Source: Lateolabrax maculatus
Taxonomy: Eukaryota; Chordata; Actinopteri; Acropomatiformes; Lateolabracidae
Reading direction: 5' to 3'
DNA length: 64,000 nucleotides
Assembly (NCBI GenBank): GCA_031216445.1
Contig: CM062214.1
Location: forward strand, 21,009,001 to 21,073,000
Numbering within the stretch: the first letter of the stretch is position 1; each line of letters begins with the position of its first letter. Of the stretch, positions 27,801 to 41,600 are shown one piece after another. The position numbers were made by a program, and so were the translations under genes. Under the pieces are notes generated by a model. It had not been told where the DNA came from, ran no database searches, and was given only the letters and a program-made list of their open reading frames with translations.

Positions 27801-30800
27801 AAGGAAATATATTCAATGCTGCAATATGGTGACCTGAAACAAATATTTAAATCTATCCCATACTTGGGTTTAAAGCTAACTCAATCTGGATTCAAGGTAG
27901 CTGAAAACAATTCATTGCATGTTTCTTAACCTGCTTTAAATACTAGATGGGTGGGCTTCACTGCATCAGGATCATTCAGTGTGTCAATCCAATGGCAAAC
28001 TACCCCATAAAGAGAGAATAAGGAGGTTCTTGTGAAATGCAGACGCATTTCACCAACTGACAGGCTTTAAACATCAACTACAGCAAGTGTCATTCTACTT
28101 ACTTAAACATCTTAAAAAGTGAACAGCCAATTAAAAAGTGTGTGCATTTTTATCACAGGCCATCAAACTCCAATTATCTGTTTATTAAGCAACACAGATC
28201 CACATGTGGACCAACTTACCATTCCATGTCCACAGTCAGTCCCATCAGCCAGTGGCATGTGCTGAGTGCGACATCCTTTATGGTCCCCCTCTGCACTTGT
28301 ACACCACAGCCTCTTGCACTGTTTCTGTTGGGGGGGGGGGGGGGATTATTATCATTTTGGCTGAATGGGAAACTAAAAGAAATGTTTAATTTATTCAGGA
28401 CTTCTGACTTTGTTGAGCTGACAGCAGAATTGAACTGCTATTTCCTCCCTTTTTGTCTTCCTCCTTTTGGGAGGAAGAGTGTGTGATTGCAAATCAAAAT
28501 ATGTTTGTTGGTTTCTTCAAACAAGATTTCATATTCAAGACATGGCCCGGCATCAGGTTTTAATTAGTGGCTGTGAATTCAACAATATGCCTCACTTTTT
28601 CAGTGTGGTTTTGCTCGCTTTGATAGCAGGCCAACTTACCATGTAAGGGCAAATTTGGGAACCGGGTCCAAACATCAGTTCACACTGTCTGTTGGCATTG
28701 TAGATTTGACCAGGGAGGAGCGTGGGGAGCTCGTATGTCCTGCCTAAAGGCTCATCAAGGAGGCACTCCCCATAGCCGGTGCTAAAATAAGTAAGAATGT
28801 GTGTATAGTAAATGAAAGAGAAAGCACAAAACCATATAACTGTGTGTACACACACACATGCACAAGGCAAACTTGCATGACATGAACATTTTCAGGAAAA
28901 TCCAATATTTTCTGACCCCAAAACGTATCAACATGTGTCATCATCTTTCATAAGAGCAAAGTAAACATTTCTATGTCATTGTCTGTGCTAATCCTCAGAT
29001 GTGTATTCCCCCGTGGGTGGTCTGTAAAGTTACCTAACAGAGAGACTGATACCACTTCCCCTCAATGGCCTGTTAGTAAATGCTGTCACTATGAAACTGG
29101 AGTCAGGCGCCACAGACTGAATAAAACAGCATTTTGATACAGACTGTAAAGGCTCTGCATGCTGACCACATTTTTATGTGTGATGAAGGAAAACATGAGA
29201 ATTTGGAATGATATAGCACCTTGATTAAGTTTCATAAATTGATTCCAGTGCCAGCAATTGCAGTATAATGACAGATTGTGCTATATATCAGCCACACCCT
29301 GAGCCACGGCACAGTAACAGAGACAACAAAAGCACAGCTGGACTGAATGTATACATCAACAGCCTGCATATAAAATCATCAGCCTTTACGGTTGTGAAAA
29401 GGCACTAGTCAAACATGTTCCAATCGTGCAACTCGAGCCTCAAAGGGTCTCTTCTTTTTTTTGTTTACTTTTGAAAAAGGAAACTGGCGGATGAGACATG
29501 TATAGATGTGTAATTACACTACATGTCTGCATCGCTCTGACAAATTTAATCCGGGATTGAGCTGCTAAAACACCTGCTCCATACAGCACCAGCTGATGTG
29601 ACAGGCCAATAATTACACAGGATTATACTGAGTTACCGTCACTTTGTTTCTTTCCCCTTTCATTTCCAGCCATAGTGTAAGAAACTGCTGCAAACAGCGC
29701 TGGGTGGCAGGAATGATTGCATAAGAAGAATAAACCAGTGGAAGATACTGTGAGGGAAAACTATGGAGCAGCCTGTCAAGGAATCATACAGTCAGTCCCA
29801 TATTACAGCGTCTTTCAGCAGTTGGTCATCTGTCTAATCAGTGTCCTGGAACCTAATGGAATGATTATTAAGACAAAGACAGAGGGACAGAGGGAGAAGG
29901 GGTCAGTGTGGTCATTTTTTAAATGAAATGTCTACTTTTGATTTTTTTAAGAATATCGGCTGTGTGGATTCGAGACAGCGAGGCAATTCCTCTCTGGCAC
30001 CACAAGAGATTACACACCTGGCAGCCATTGGGAAACTTGAAAGTGAGTTTATTTATAAGATGGCTTATAGTTGGCTGTTGTGTGCTTGTCATAAGAGACT
30101 AAACAATAATAGTTTCCACGTACACCATACTAGGTTTCCCTCAGCAAACAGTGCACAAAGTCTACTCATATGTCAGATTGATGGTCTATGCAGAGGGTTG
30201 AACGACACAGAGCATCAGTGTACAGTGTTTGATCAAACAGCGCCAAGTAAACTGCAGCAGTGCTGTCATGTCAGAGTTTTATCTCTGACAGCATGTACCA
30301 ATTATTGTGCATGGAGATGTAGAGCAAGTATAAGACTGAGGCTTTGTTGAATTTAAAGTAACATACAGTATATAAAGATCCATCTTGATTTTATTATGAA
30401 AATGACAAATTGAAAAAAAAATGAACTTCAAAATGATTTCTCATGGGAGTTTTCAATAGTGGTTGCTGTTAGAGTGGTTAGGCTAATTTTCGAGGTGCGT
30501 AATGGAAAATGATAGGGCTTGCCCACTACTAATGATTATGTGGCTTCAACACCCAGCCAACACAACAATTAGTGGATGGCAGCAGTCAAAGATTTGCATT
30601 TTACTTTTATATTTGGATTTTGAGGCTTAAATCAAATGGCACAGTGCCAGGGAAGGAATGAATGGTTGCTTTATGCAGCGGTTGACACATAATAACACTG
30701 CACAACAGCAGGATGCTTTTCATCAGCTTTCAGGTGCGGGAGTTCAGTGCACATTATTACAGCAACAATGAGATAAGGGGGAGAAGGAGGGGAATCCTTT

Positions 30801-33800
30801 GCCTTTTGAAATGCAATGTTTGAGGGATGGCGCGGCCTTTCGTTTTTTAAACTGGTAAGAGAGTGGTGCAGATTGAATTTGCTCTTCAGGGAGAATGGGC
30901 AGTCAAAACACTGACGTACTTGACCAGGTCAGCCCACTGAGCAGGAGTAGTACTGTAGAAGTGCTAGTTTGAATCAATGCTCCTCATTGTTGGCTGGAGA
31001 CAGATTTCAAAAGCACTTGGACTACACCCTCAAGGGCCTTTCCCACCGCTGCGGCTCCCACACTATAATGCTGCTTTGCTCTCTTCATACCTGCATTGTT
31101 TGTTATATATTCCATATGGTTAACAAATGTTAAAGTTTATCACAAACGCATTTGGCCTTTACACCATTCACTTCCTGGTTTTTGTGCAATAGTCATCCGC
31201 ACACAGAAACCCAACACAGCTGAGATGGAACGGACCACATAATAAAGAGATTCATGGAGATTCTCCTCATGTTTGGCTGAACGTTAAGACCGCTCCATGT
31301 TGGGGTCATCACTAGCTGGAAACTATGTGAAGCACAACCTCAAAACTCCATACGAGGCGTCGCCTAACACTGCGCTCTCGAGATGCATCTGGTCGACAAG
31401 GCCGTCCTTTGTGAAGGCCTCCACAATTAACAGAGGAACGGAGGCAAAGATTAAAGGGTCATGTCCAGGGAAGATCTAATTATAACTGACATTTCCCATC
31501 TTAAAGGGAAGCCTTTCACCAGGATCAGGGTGCGGGTAGGAGTTGCTGAAGGAGCCGTTGCCCCACGTTACAGGTTTTGGTGTGGAAAGTGGTCTAGTGA
31601 CCAGATTACTGTTTTCCCAGCATCTTGAGAGCAGGGTTCTGTCTGAGTGGAGAGACAGCTGAGGGGCTGCAGAATATCCATCACTCAGGTCAGCCAAGGG
31701 AGACCCCCAGGCTCAAACAGGAAATACTCTTTCAACACCAGGCAATAACAACTGCACACAGTTTATATTGCGCTGACCTATCTTCAGAGCACCGTGAAAG
31801 ACGTGGAAGCAGTTTGTTTATCTGGCCACGTCACAACAAGTAAAAAGTTAATGGCACACTTAAAATGTGGATGTAGTAATATCAGAAAGAAAGGAGAGAT
31901 GGTACCTACTCTAGAAACTCTGTGATGTACTTGCGGCTGCACTTGGACCACGACCAGGGATTGGTGTCATAGTTGAGCGTGGGAGCCATGACATGATACT
32001 GGTGCTTCATGCCTGCCTCCCGACACTTCGGGTTGTCATCATGAGGCATGTTGAACCTGGCCCAGAGAAAGAAAAAAGAGGGGGTTAGAGATGGAGAGGG
32101 GGATAGGAGAAACACACACAAAGTGATTATCAGATGCTTAATGGCTCAGTCGTAGCGAGGAGGATAAATGTCACAAGATTTACATTCAGACATCTTTTAC
32201 ATGGGATCCCCACTAACCATCCCTGTGGGCTACCACACACATCTGTGAGTAATACCACACGATCTGCACATTTCTCTCCCCTCGTCTGTTTTTTGTTTGT
32301 CTCTTTTTACTCACACTTCCCTCTCCCTCCCAAATGTTTATGCAGTAAAATCCTCGAAAGGCTTCAATATAACTCCAACTGGCCAGTAGGTGGTGCGACA
32401 TTTTATGCAAAATGTCATTCTTTATCTATCAGCATCCATCCCGTCCACCATCATGGACAACATGCTAGTGAGAACTGCCTCCAGCTCACCCCTGAAATGT
32501 CAAAGGGCTTAATGCAGAGGAGAGGTGGGGGCAGTAACATCATGCACATCAACACACACATGTGTATGTTATTCATTATTTCTATTCATCCGTCATTATC
32601 TTTTTGGTGTCTTTTGTATCAGAAACATCAGAAATATTGTTGTATAACAGAGAACTGCGACAAATCCTCACAACTGAGAAGCTGGAACCAGCAAATGTTT
32701 GTGTTTTTGCTTAATAAATGACTTAAGAGCTTAAACGATTATCAAAAGAGTTGGTAATTAATTTTCTGTTGATGCCCTAATCAGTTAATTGACTAATTGT
32801 TTCAGCATCAGTCATAATAAACAATAAAACAAGAGCCTTCACAGAAGAACAGCTGTATAAATGAAATACACAGCATGGCATCTGCAAATTAATTAATTCA
32901 TCCAGGCTGTCTGCAGTTGGCAGTCTCATAAAGCAAGTTTTCTTGATCATGTCTAGAGTACTGTACTTCAATAGAGATGTCCTGTTTTGTGCCGTGGTTT
33001 GGCGGATACCCATAAATACAATATATATACACACAGGAACCCATGCAGCTGTATGATGTCTGAGATGTTTACAACAGGATGTGGGCCAGTGCTGTGCTCT
33101 GGACTGTGGCTGAGGGTCAATCCATACCACCACACAAACAAGACCTAGCATGGCTGGCATGAAGCCCACCCTACAGGGGCTGAGGGCCTGAAGGCAAACA
33201 CCCAGGGAATAATTAAGCCTCTGGCACAGTAATGAGCTCTGCACACACAAACCAAGCTGTTGGCTCATGCTGACAACATCAAATCTGTCTCAGATGGAAT
33301 CTGCAAACCATTCTTTATTATTCTGTTGTACTTATGATGGTGTACATGTGCATCAGGGTGATGCAGACAGTGACAGGCAAGTTTAAAATCAAAATGTACA
33401 GCTTGATACTTCACCGCAACCATGTAAATTTTCTTATTATTATGATAGTGATTTGTGACAAGCTCTAAACAATTTGTACTCTGAACACGTTACGATGATT
33501 TACTTGACCAGATCTGAAGGGCACAAATGAGGATACTGGCTTGAAATCCTGAGATGAGAGCCTTTTATTCTAATTAGGTTGTAAATCAGGGCGTCACATG
33601 GCTCTCTGTTTGGAAACCTCAAGAGACAGATCAATAGAGGAGTCAATTCCACTGGGAGAGTACCAACCCCAGCACTTAATTATTAGCACCAGACTAAAAA
33701 GTGATTACTTAAAGTCCTCTCCCTTTCAGTCAGAGCTCTCAACAAAACAAACGGCTTTGCCCTGTGCACATCACACCCTTAATGCTATGCTGTCATTTTC

Positions 33801-35572
33801 AACAAGACAAAAACAGATTTTTGTGCTGAAATGCCCATAAATAACTGTGAGAGTAAGAAATACTGTACTGCTGGAGCGATGACAACCTGGTTGTGAGTTC
33901 CTGCAGATTGGCTGTAAATAAATAAGAGCCACAGCAAACAAGACAGTCTGCAGGAACAGCCTTTATCAACACTTCAGAGACAGAGCTCAGTGACACCAGA
34001 GGGAAAAAAGGATTTCTACATTGTCAATGTCCTCCAAATTTCGAGCTCCACTTAAGAAACCATCTTTGACAATCCCAGTAATTCTATCCACTTAGCAAGC
34101 TTACTAAGGTTATGTGTGATGAGGATAATGTCTGTAAAGTTGTGTGGTGTAGCATTTCATTTGTCTTTAGATGTTTAAAAAGAAAGTCTGTTTGCAGCTG
34201 CAGACTCAAAAAATGTCAGGCAGATTTATTTGTGATTTGTGTCTAATGACAAACTTGACTGTATGTGTCACCTTTGAACGGCTATCAAGTGACGCTGCCT
34301 TGCCCGAAAATCCCCATGATGGCTATTAGTAATCACACGTCCTTGCGGTCATTTGAGAAAGGCCTTCTATCCATTAGTCTAAATCTTTCTTTAATCTGCA
34401 ATGCTTTTGAGTGGCTCCCACTACCTGACACTGGCTTTCCCAGAGCGCTAAACACTCTGGAGAGCTCACGCCTGTGAACGAAGCGATTAACCACGCCAAG
34501 AAGCAGAGCCAACTGGGCCTCCAGCTGCTTGAACTTTAGCATAAACAGATCCACACGAAATGCAAGAGGAAGAGGGGGGCCCCGTAGACTCGTCCATCTG
34601 GCTGCTCTTGTCCGATCTCTCCACTGGAAGAAACGTGTGAGCGGGACAGAGGAGGCAGAAGAATATCTTTCATTCTTAACCAATGGCTCGCAAGCTCACA
34701 CGACACTGGTCCCTTTTACTTCGGAAAGATCGGAAAGAAAATCTCTCACTCATTATACTCTGTGAGAGAGGTGGGCAGGAAGAAAGAACAGGGACAGAAA
34801 AAAAGATGGATGCTGGGTCTTTGGTCAAAAATAATGTTAAATGTTAAAGTAGTGCCGATGTGTTAAACTTCAGATCTAAGGCCAATAGAGCTTCTTAAAT
34901 TAACTGAAATGCATTTCAAGAATAAGGTGGTAATGAGTGATTTACCATAATTTTGCCTGATGGATGTTAAACAGGCCCCCATATGAGAAATAAAGTCATG
35001 TGTTTCTGACTTGGTCATTTTGATAAAGATTATACATACACAGCTTTTTTTCTCACTTCACACATGTGGCAATATTTGTTTGTTGTGGAAACACTCTCTG
35101 GCAGACAGGCGTGTGTGTGTGATAACACTGCCATTACTCACTAACAGACAAGTTACATATGACGGCACTGTGACATCTTCGGGTTGTTTTATCAGTCTCT
35201 GGGGCTGATACGTGGAAAAAGGCTGGGAACAGGCAAGCTCACTCAACAAAATATTCAGCCTTGCACTGTCTGATAACGTTCTATGTTCAACTTTCAGGAA
35301 CTCTTTGGATGTATTTACTGGATTTAGAGAACAGAGAACTCTGAATTTCATCTGAGCTTGTTGTCTCAAGACAAGGCTCTGACACATACAGGGTTAACTT
35401 CTTGAGCTGTATAGTAAAGTATTATTGGCTGGCATGTTATTAAAAGTTTTTCACTTTATTATGTTTTGCACCTGTGTCTGCTGCGCCCTACGTCTCTTGA
35501 TAAGAGGGCTTTTGTTGGTCAAAGCTGGCTGTGAGGGGTGGGATGTGTGTGTGTGTGTGTACAGTGTATGTA

Positions 35573-35622
<50 letters not shown>

Positions 35623-38600
35623 GAGTTCTGTGCTGCAACTTACACATGGCCCAGCTCATGAGCAATGGTAAAGGAGGCACTAATTCCATTTTCCTCACTG
35701 ATGGAGCAGCTCCGGTACTGGTCGCACATGGTGCCCAGCTCCGCAAGTCCTGCAGGGTCACGTAGTACACACACAGAAAAAACACATAAACACATAAACA
35801 CATACGGACATTTGTAGAAAAGAAAACCCAGCTGCTTGAGTGTTAAAGGCGATTAAACCATCAAAACTTCTGTTCTGTAAAAGAGAGAGATTAGCACCGC
35901 CACGGGCTCCCTCCATCCTCCCTCCCTCCTCCCCTTTCTACCACTCTGTTCTGTCACTATAATATTATTAGCTGACAGCTTGCCATAAACTCATTACTGC
36001 ACAGTTTATGAGTTGTGGTTAACAGAGTGGAAAATTAATTGAAACGGACTTGAGGTGGAGATATTTTTGCAAAAAGAAAAAAAAAAGTTTACCTAACGTG
36101 TCACATTTATCTTTGGCACGGCAGATGTCCTCCCTGAAAAAAAAGAAAAACAAACATGCAATGGTGTTACCCCTTTTTGAAGAGGAGAGTTTTTGGTTTT
36201 TTTTGCTTTCAAAGTGAGGATAGGAGGTGAGTGTGTGTACCTGGTGATGAGGAGTGCTGTGTCATGGTGAGAGGGGTGGCTGTCATCCTGGATGTTTTGG
36301 CTCTGCTGCCAGACACAGAAGTTGTGGAGAGTCGTGGCAGCATTGAAGCTCACTGTGGGCCCTTCCTGTTGTGGACGAAACACAACTGTGGATGTGAACA
36401 AAAAACTGGGTGTACATATTATAATGTAGTTAGTAGTAGTTGTAGTACGTACGTCTTAAAATCTACAACTACTTAACCTGAGGTGGTGAGTAAAAACGTA
36501 TTATGACCAACGGTCATAATGTACAGAAATGTGCTAATAATACCCAGGCTGGCAAATACTGGATTTACTGTTACTATTTAACAGTCAGTTACTATGACAG
36601 AGCAAAGCACAGCTTCGGCCACCTCTCATTCGCAGGTGGCTGTCTACCTCACTATAGTATCGTTTGTTTTCCAAGGAGACCTCTCTTGAGACTCGAGACT
36701 GACAAGGCAGGCAGTGTCCTTTCAAACAGGCACAGCCACAGAGAAAAGGCCAGGCCAGGGACACCTGCACTGACGTCAGCCATATTGGAGACCTTGATAC
36801 AGGCAGCATTCAAAACCCACTCACCTGTTCATTGTGGACGACGACTAGCTTGACAATCATGATGTTGATGAGGTTTCCTACGCTGGGGTCCTTGTACACT
36901 GCTGCTACCTGTAACAAAGACAAAACACACAGACAAAAAAATGCAAACCTCCACTAACCTGAAACAAAGCACAGATAGGGACCGCATAAAAACTAGTCTA
37001 CTTCTCCTAACTGGAATACTGGAATGAGAAAATACAGCGATTGCCTTTTTTCTGGTTACGCTCCATGGGGTTTAATCAAAATAGCAACAGTTCATTGAAG
37101 TCAAAAGAAACAAAAAATGTCTCCTCCAGGGTAAGTTTAATCAACAGGGTATTAAAACCAATTACAATCCCCCCACAGACCTTAGCAAAGGAAAAATAAA
37201 CTAAAACCTGGATCCAGCAGCAAATGTGAAACTTCAGCAAAGCTGGGGCTAAGAGCCCCTACGTGAGGACAGCAAAACATTCCCGCTGTAGTCATTCCCC
37301 TCCACTTCTCTTGATTTTTTCTCGTGCACTCTTCACGGTCGGCCAGCAGCCTCCTGAGGCCGTGTGCGGCCTCCTGACAGGAACTCATTAGTCCACTATA
37401 AACATTTAGCTTGTCTTAGCCTGGGGTGTGTGGTGGGGGGGGGGGGGGGGGGGACGTGGCCCAGACCTGTCCAGAGTGGGCAAATGGAGCCTGTTTTTGC
37501 ACGCTCTTAGTCCAACTGTGACACAGGACATTGTTCTGTATGCTCTCAGCCAAATGTATGTTATTGTATGAGCAAGAACCAGAAGTGAAGGAGACATCGG
37601 AGTCTTCCTGAAATCTAATGTTATCGCAGCCGGCTGCTGATACCTCGCCAGCAATGAGTTACTGCATCAAACTTAATTTTCAATATAATTTCCCAATACT
37701 AACGTGTAGCTGTGAGTACTGACAGTAACCATGTTCCTTCTTTACTTTCATTATGATAATGTGAGGTGTTTTCTTACATGTGAATGAGACATGAGTTGGT
37801 TGGAAATGGTTACCAATGACAACGATGCACAACGCTCACTCACATAGATATATATACATAAAATATGTGAAATTTGGACTCATTTAAATTCAAATTTTAT
37901 TTATTCATTTAACTAATTCTAAAATCCTAGCTGGAGCCCTGAATGTCAGGAATAGTAAAAGTAACAAACACACTTTTCAGTGGTCAATATAATGTATATA
38001 TATAATATAAAGTTACTTCAAACCCAATAGATCAAACTTCTCTGTTCTGCTTAAAACGGCTCTGTCATATTTTGGCCAGTTTGGTTAAATTGTGGCTAAA
38101 GTAAAGTGACTGAGAGACTGTGAAGGAGGAAAGGAAGAAAAAGTGTGTTTTTGTGTGTGTCTGCACCACTGGTCTGCAGACATAAGCATGGCAGAACTAA
38201 TGTTTGGACCTCAAACCTGGCAATAAAGAGTGGCTTGGCACATTTAACATTGACTGTACCCTCTCAACCTTACTTAAACATAACACTCCACCGATAATCA
38301 TTACTCCTTTATAAGTTAATGAGTGTTTTGAACGTTCCGTCTGTCAAACTGGTGAAAGACAGCAGAAGGTACACACCGTTCAGTACAATTCATAACCTAT
38401 CCAGCTTTGACACGCAGACTTTACTCTAATATACACAGAGACAGTCAATCAAAGTGTTACTGGCTTGATTACCAGCCAGCTCGCCTAGTCAGATACGGGA
38501 CTCATAAAGAGGTCAATGTGCTGAGTCAGGATTTTACCAATTAACTGGCCCACTTTCTTTGAAGCAGCAGCCACATGCTAGGGTCACAACAGGGTTTACA

Positions 38601-41600
38601 ACCAAAATGTCATAAGGTAAAATCTGAGGCTAGAAACACACAGACGAGGACTGGGGGATTTTGTTTCACTTATTAAAGGCGCTGTTCACCAAATTACAAA
38701 AGACCCCATGGAGATAGTTTGAGTTTTATTTGCCCCAGTTTCTGAGATTTCTGCCGCCAGCCAAAAACAATAACGTAATATATTATAAAACCTGGACAGA
38801 TACTGTCAAACCAAAACTATCTGCATGGCTGTATGCCAGTGCAGGTAGTTAGTTAGGTTTTTCTTTTTTTTTTTTTGTAATTTGGGTAAATAAACCGTTT
38901 AAAATAAATACTGATGAACTGTTTGCACATCCATGTATATATTCACCTACAATGATAAAACATCCCCAAACTCACACCAAATCAACTAATAATACTGTAC
39001 AACATTAAAAAAAAACTTCAACACTGAGACAAAATAATGATTTTTAGAAACGTTATTTTACTTACTACTGACATGATTGTTAGGATGTAGTGCTCCAGGT
39101 TGCGTCCATGGTGACGCACCATTTTGGCATCCGCTGTCACCATCAGCTCAACGTAGCGGGGGTAGGAGAGGAACCGCTTGCGTCTGCGTGGGGATCTGGA
39201 GTGTGTGCTGGTGGAGTTGTTGTCGTAAGTGTGTTGATCATCTATCGTGGCTCTGAGAGAGTCCAGCTCCTCTCCCATACTCTCTCTGCTCTCAAAGGCA
39301 ACAGGCCTCTTGGAGTCCTCTGCTTTAAGAAAGAAAAATAATGATAAGTGATGATGAGAGAAGGAGAAGAGAAGGAACTTATTCATTGGAATGAAAATCT
39401 CGATCATATGGGAGAGTTGAACTTTTTCACGCTGGACACCCACCGCTTTATCTTATAAAGGCATTTCATGAGAGCGCATGGTACATCTACACTTAAGAGC
39501 CAAGGGTTTTAGCTTAGCTGAATTCCAATGACATAACAGAAGCACGCTGGGCTTCTCTGGCAAAAACCCGCCATAAACTATTGTGTCATTCTAGTGACAC
39601 GGGGTCAGCAGTGGTGAGCTCTGAGAATCAGAGTTTTTAGGTCAGGCAATGTGCACTGCCCCGCCTGAGTGTAAGCCACATGACAACATTTTACAGACTC
39701 ACAGAGGGAATAGCCTCAGTATGCAATCTGCAAGGGGATATAAACCCTCAAATTATCCCACCTCTCTGATCCTCGTCAAACAAGTAAACTGTGGACAAAA
39801 ATGCTGACAACAAATCAAATATTTATAACGCCAGATTGAAACGACTCCATTTATAGGCTTGAGGTGAACGCTTTCAACAACAACTCAGATGAGGAAAAAA
39901 AAGAACCAGGATGTCAGCCATATACTGTGCATACTCAAATGGCAATCTCAGCTGAACTGCACGTGTTCAGCTGGCTATGAGCGATAGATTCCTTCACCAT
40001 GACAGAGTGAAGTTAAAAGAGGGAGACGAAGGCAGAGACGCCGACTAAAACAGCTTGAAGAGCTTGTTTCATTGGAGGAAAGAAAAGAAAAGTCTACATA
40101 GGTAAGGTTGAAGCAGATTTAATTACACATACATTAGATGACTGTCTATGTCCACAGGGGTGTTTCCTAACACTGACCTGACAGAGTTTGGAAAGAGAGT
40201 TTGGAGGGGGGGACAGGTCATTTTGTTTGGGACACACAGCCGCAGTATATTCCAGTTACTGACCAGCAAACCAGCCCACACTGAAAACTATGTGATGGAT
40301 CTTTGTCAAGAATAATCTCTTCAACATCATCAATCAAGTCAGGCCATTGTGCTGTCCATGCATAGCCACAGGTGATACTACATCAGAAATATTGCTAGTA
40401 GTTTCTAAGGTCACAAATGAAAGCATTTATTTTAAACCCTCAATTCAAGTGAAAACTGATATTTATTTATGTGATCCATATGATCTTAATATTTGTATGA
40501 AAATGAATATTTAGGAGTTAAAATGCATCTTTTATGTCCTGCCATGTTTTGTACAGCTTTAAGGGTCACACGCACACATTAAAAAAGTTTACAGTATAGT
40601 GGCATATGAATTAAACATGAAATAACATTTAATGAGCATTATATGACTGCTAGTGTTTACGAGCCAAGCATAGTTTGGAGTCCGTCATCCTAAACAACCT
40701 CCTCAACTTTGTATAACCCGATTATAGTGAAGCGTTCCATTGTCTTCTAAACACTCAATCTTTCCAGACAGTCAAACAGAGGGAGATTGTGTGTAACTGT
40801 TAGGTCAGAAAAAAGCAGAAAAAGAGGAAAGAAAACTCGCTGAGCGCTCCGAGATTGTTCAAGCGATGCCCCCAGCGGGCACGCGAGGTGGAGCGTGACT
40901 CGCTGGCACAATGGCACACAGCCCTTGCTGCCGTGAGGCCCAGCCCCAAGCCAGCGCCAGCGTCCAAGTCAGCGCCAAGCCCGTCTGTGCCCGCGCACAC
41001 AGCCCAGAGAGAGCTTTGTGTTTTCCAGGAAAAAAATCTCTCTGTGAGGCCAAACCCACTACACTAAACCCCTTAAACAGACTCATCACTGCAGATAGTC
41101 TGACATCAAAGGGATTATCAAAGCACAGAAGAGTATCTACATCTACAGAAATTGGTGTTAAGACTCAGAGCTGGCAAGTGTGAGATGGAAAAAGCTGAAA
41201 ATATGGTCTCTGTTGTAATAGCCTTGGAATCAGTGCAGATTAGCCACACACAACCTTTCCCAAATCTCCTTAGGTTCAAATCCCCCTCTCACTAGGTAGT
41301 GAGCTGCTACTTACACCATGAGAAGACAGGGGTGACTGCCCCGACCCGCCGGACACACAGACACATGACATCACCCTCCGAGGACTGGGCATCAGATCAG
41401 CACCAGCTACACAGCTACATCTCTGGATTTTACATGTTGCAATTGATTACCAACATCAAAATGTGATAGGTTCCATTCCTTTTTACTCTAGCAAAAAATA
41501 TCATGAGCTTGAGCCCATAAAACCGAACTCCAGCGGTTCTTCATAACAGAGAACAATAAAACGAGCCCTGCACGGCATGAGTGTGAGCATTTGTAAATGT

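Larger units (their letters stand above)
19628..28219 (-). other. adamts20 intron 11, 8.6 kb
   Basis: Holds TG tracts (22127-22150, 22171-22210), two long CA microsatellites (24148-24209, 24837-24897), a G13 run (25064-25076), polypyrimidine-rich sequence with a C13 run (27081-27093), and an interspersed repeat (26253-26455). Open frames here are mostly low-complexity translations of the repeats. No nested gene supported. Confidence 0.55.

Noticed and set aside
32134..32721. 195-codon open frame on the plus strand in intron 8
   Set aside because: Longest open frame in the window outside exons, but there is no family match that I recognise, no splice or initiation context, and a low-complexity composition.
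35545..35803. Short cysteine- and valine-rich frames around 35.5 kb
   Set aside because: They are translations of the TG microsatellite; the real coding part is exon 8 in another frame.
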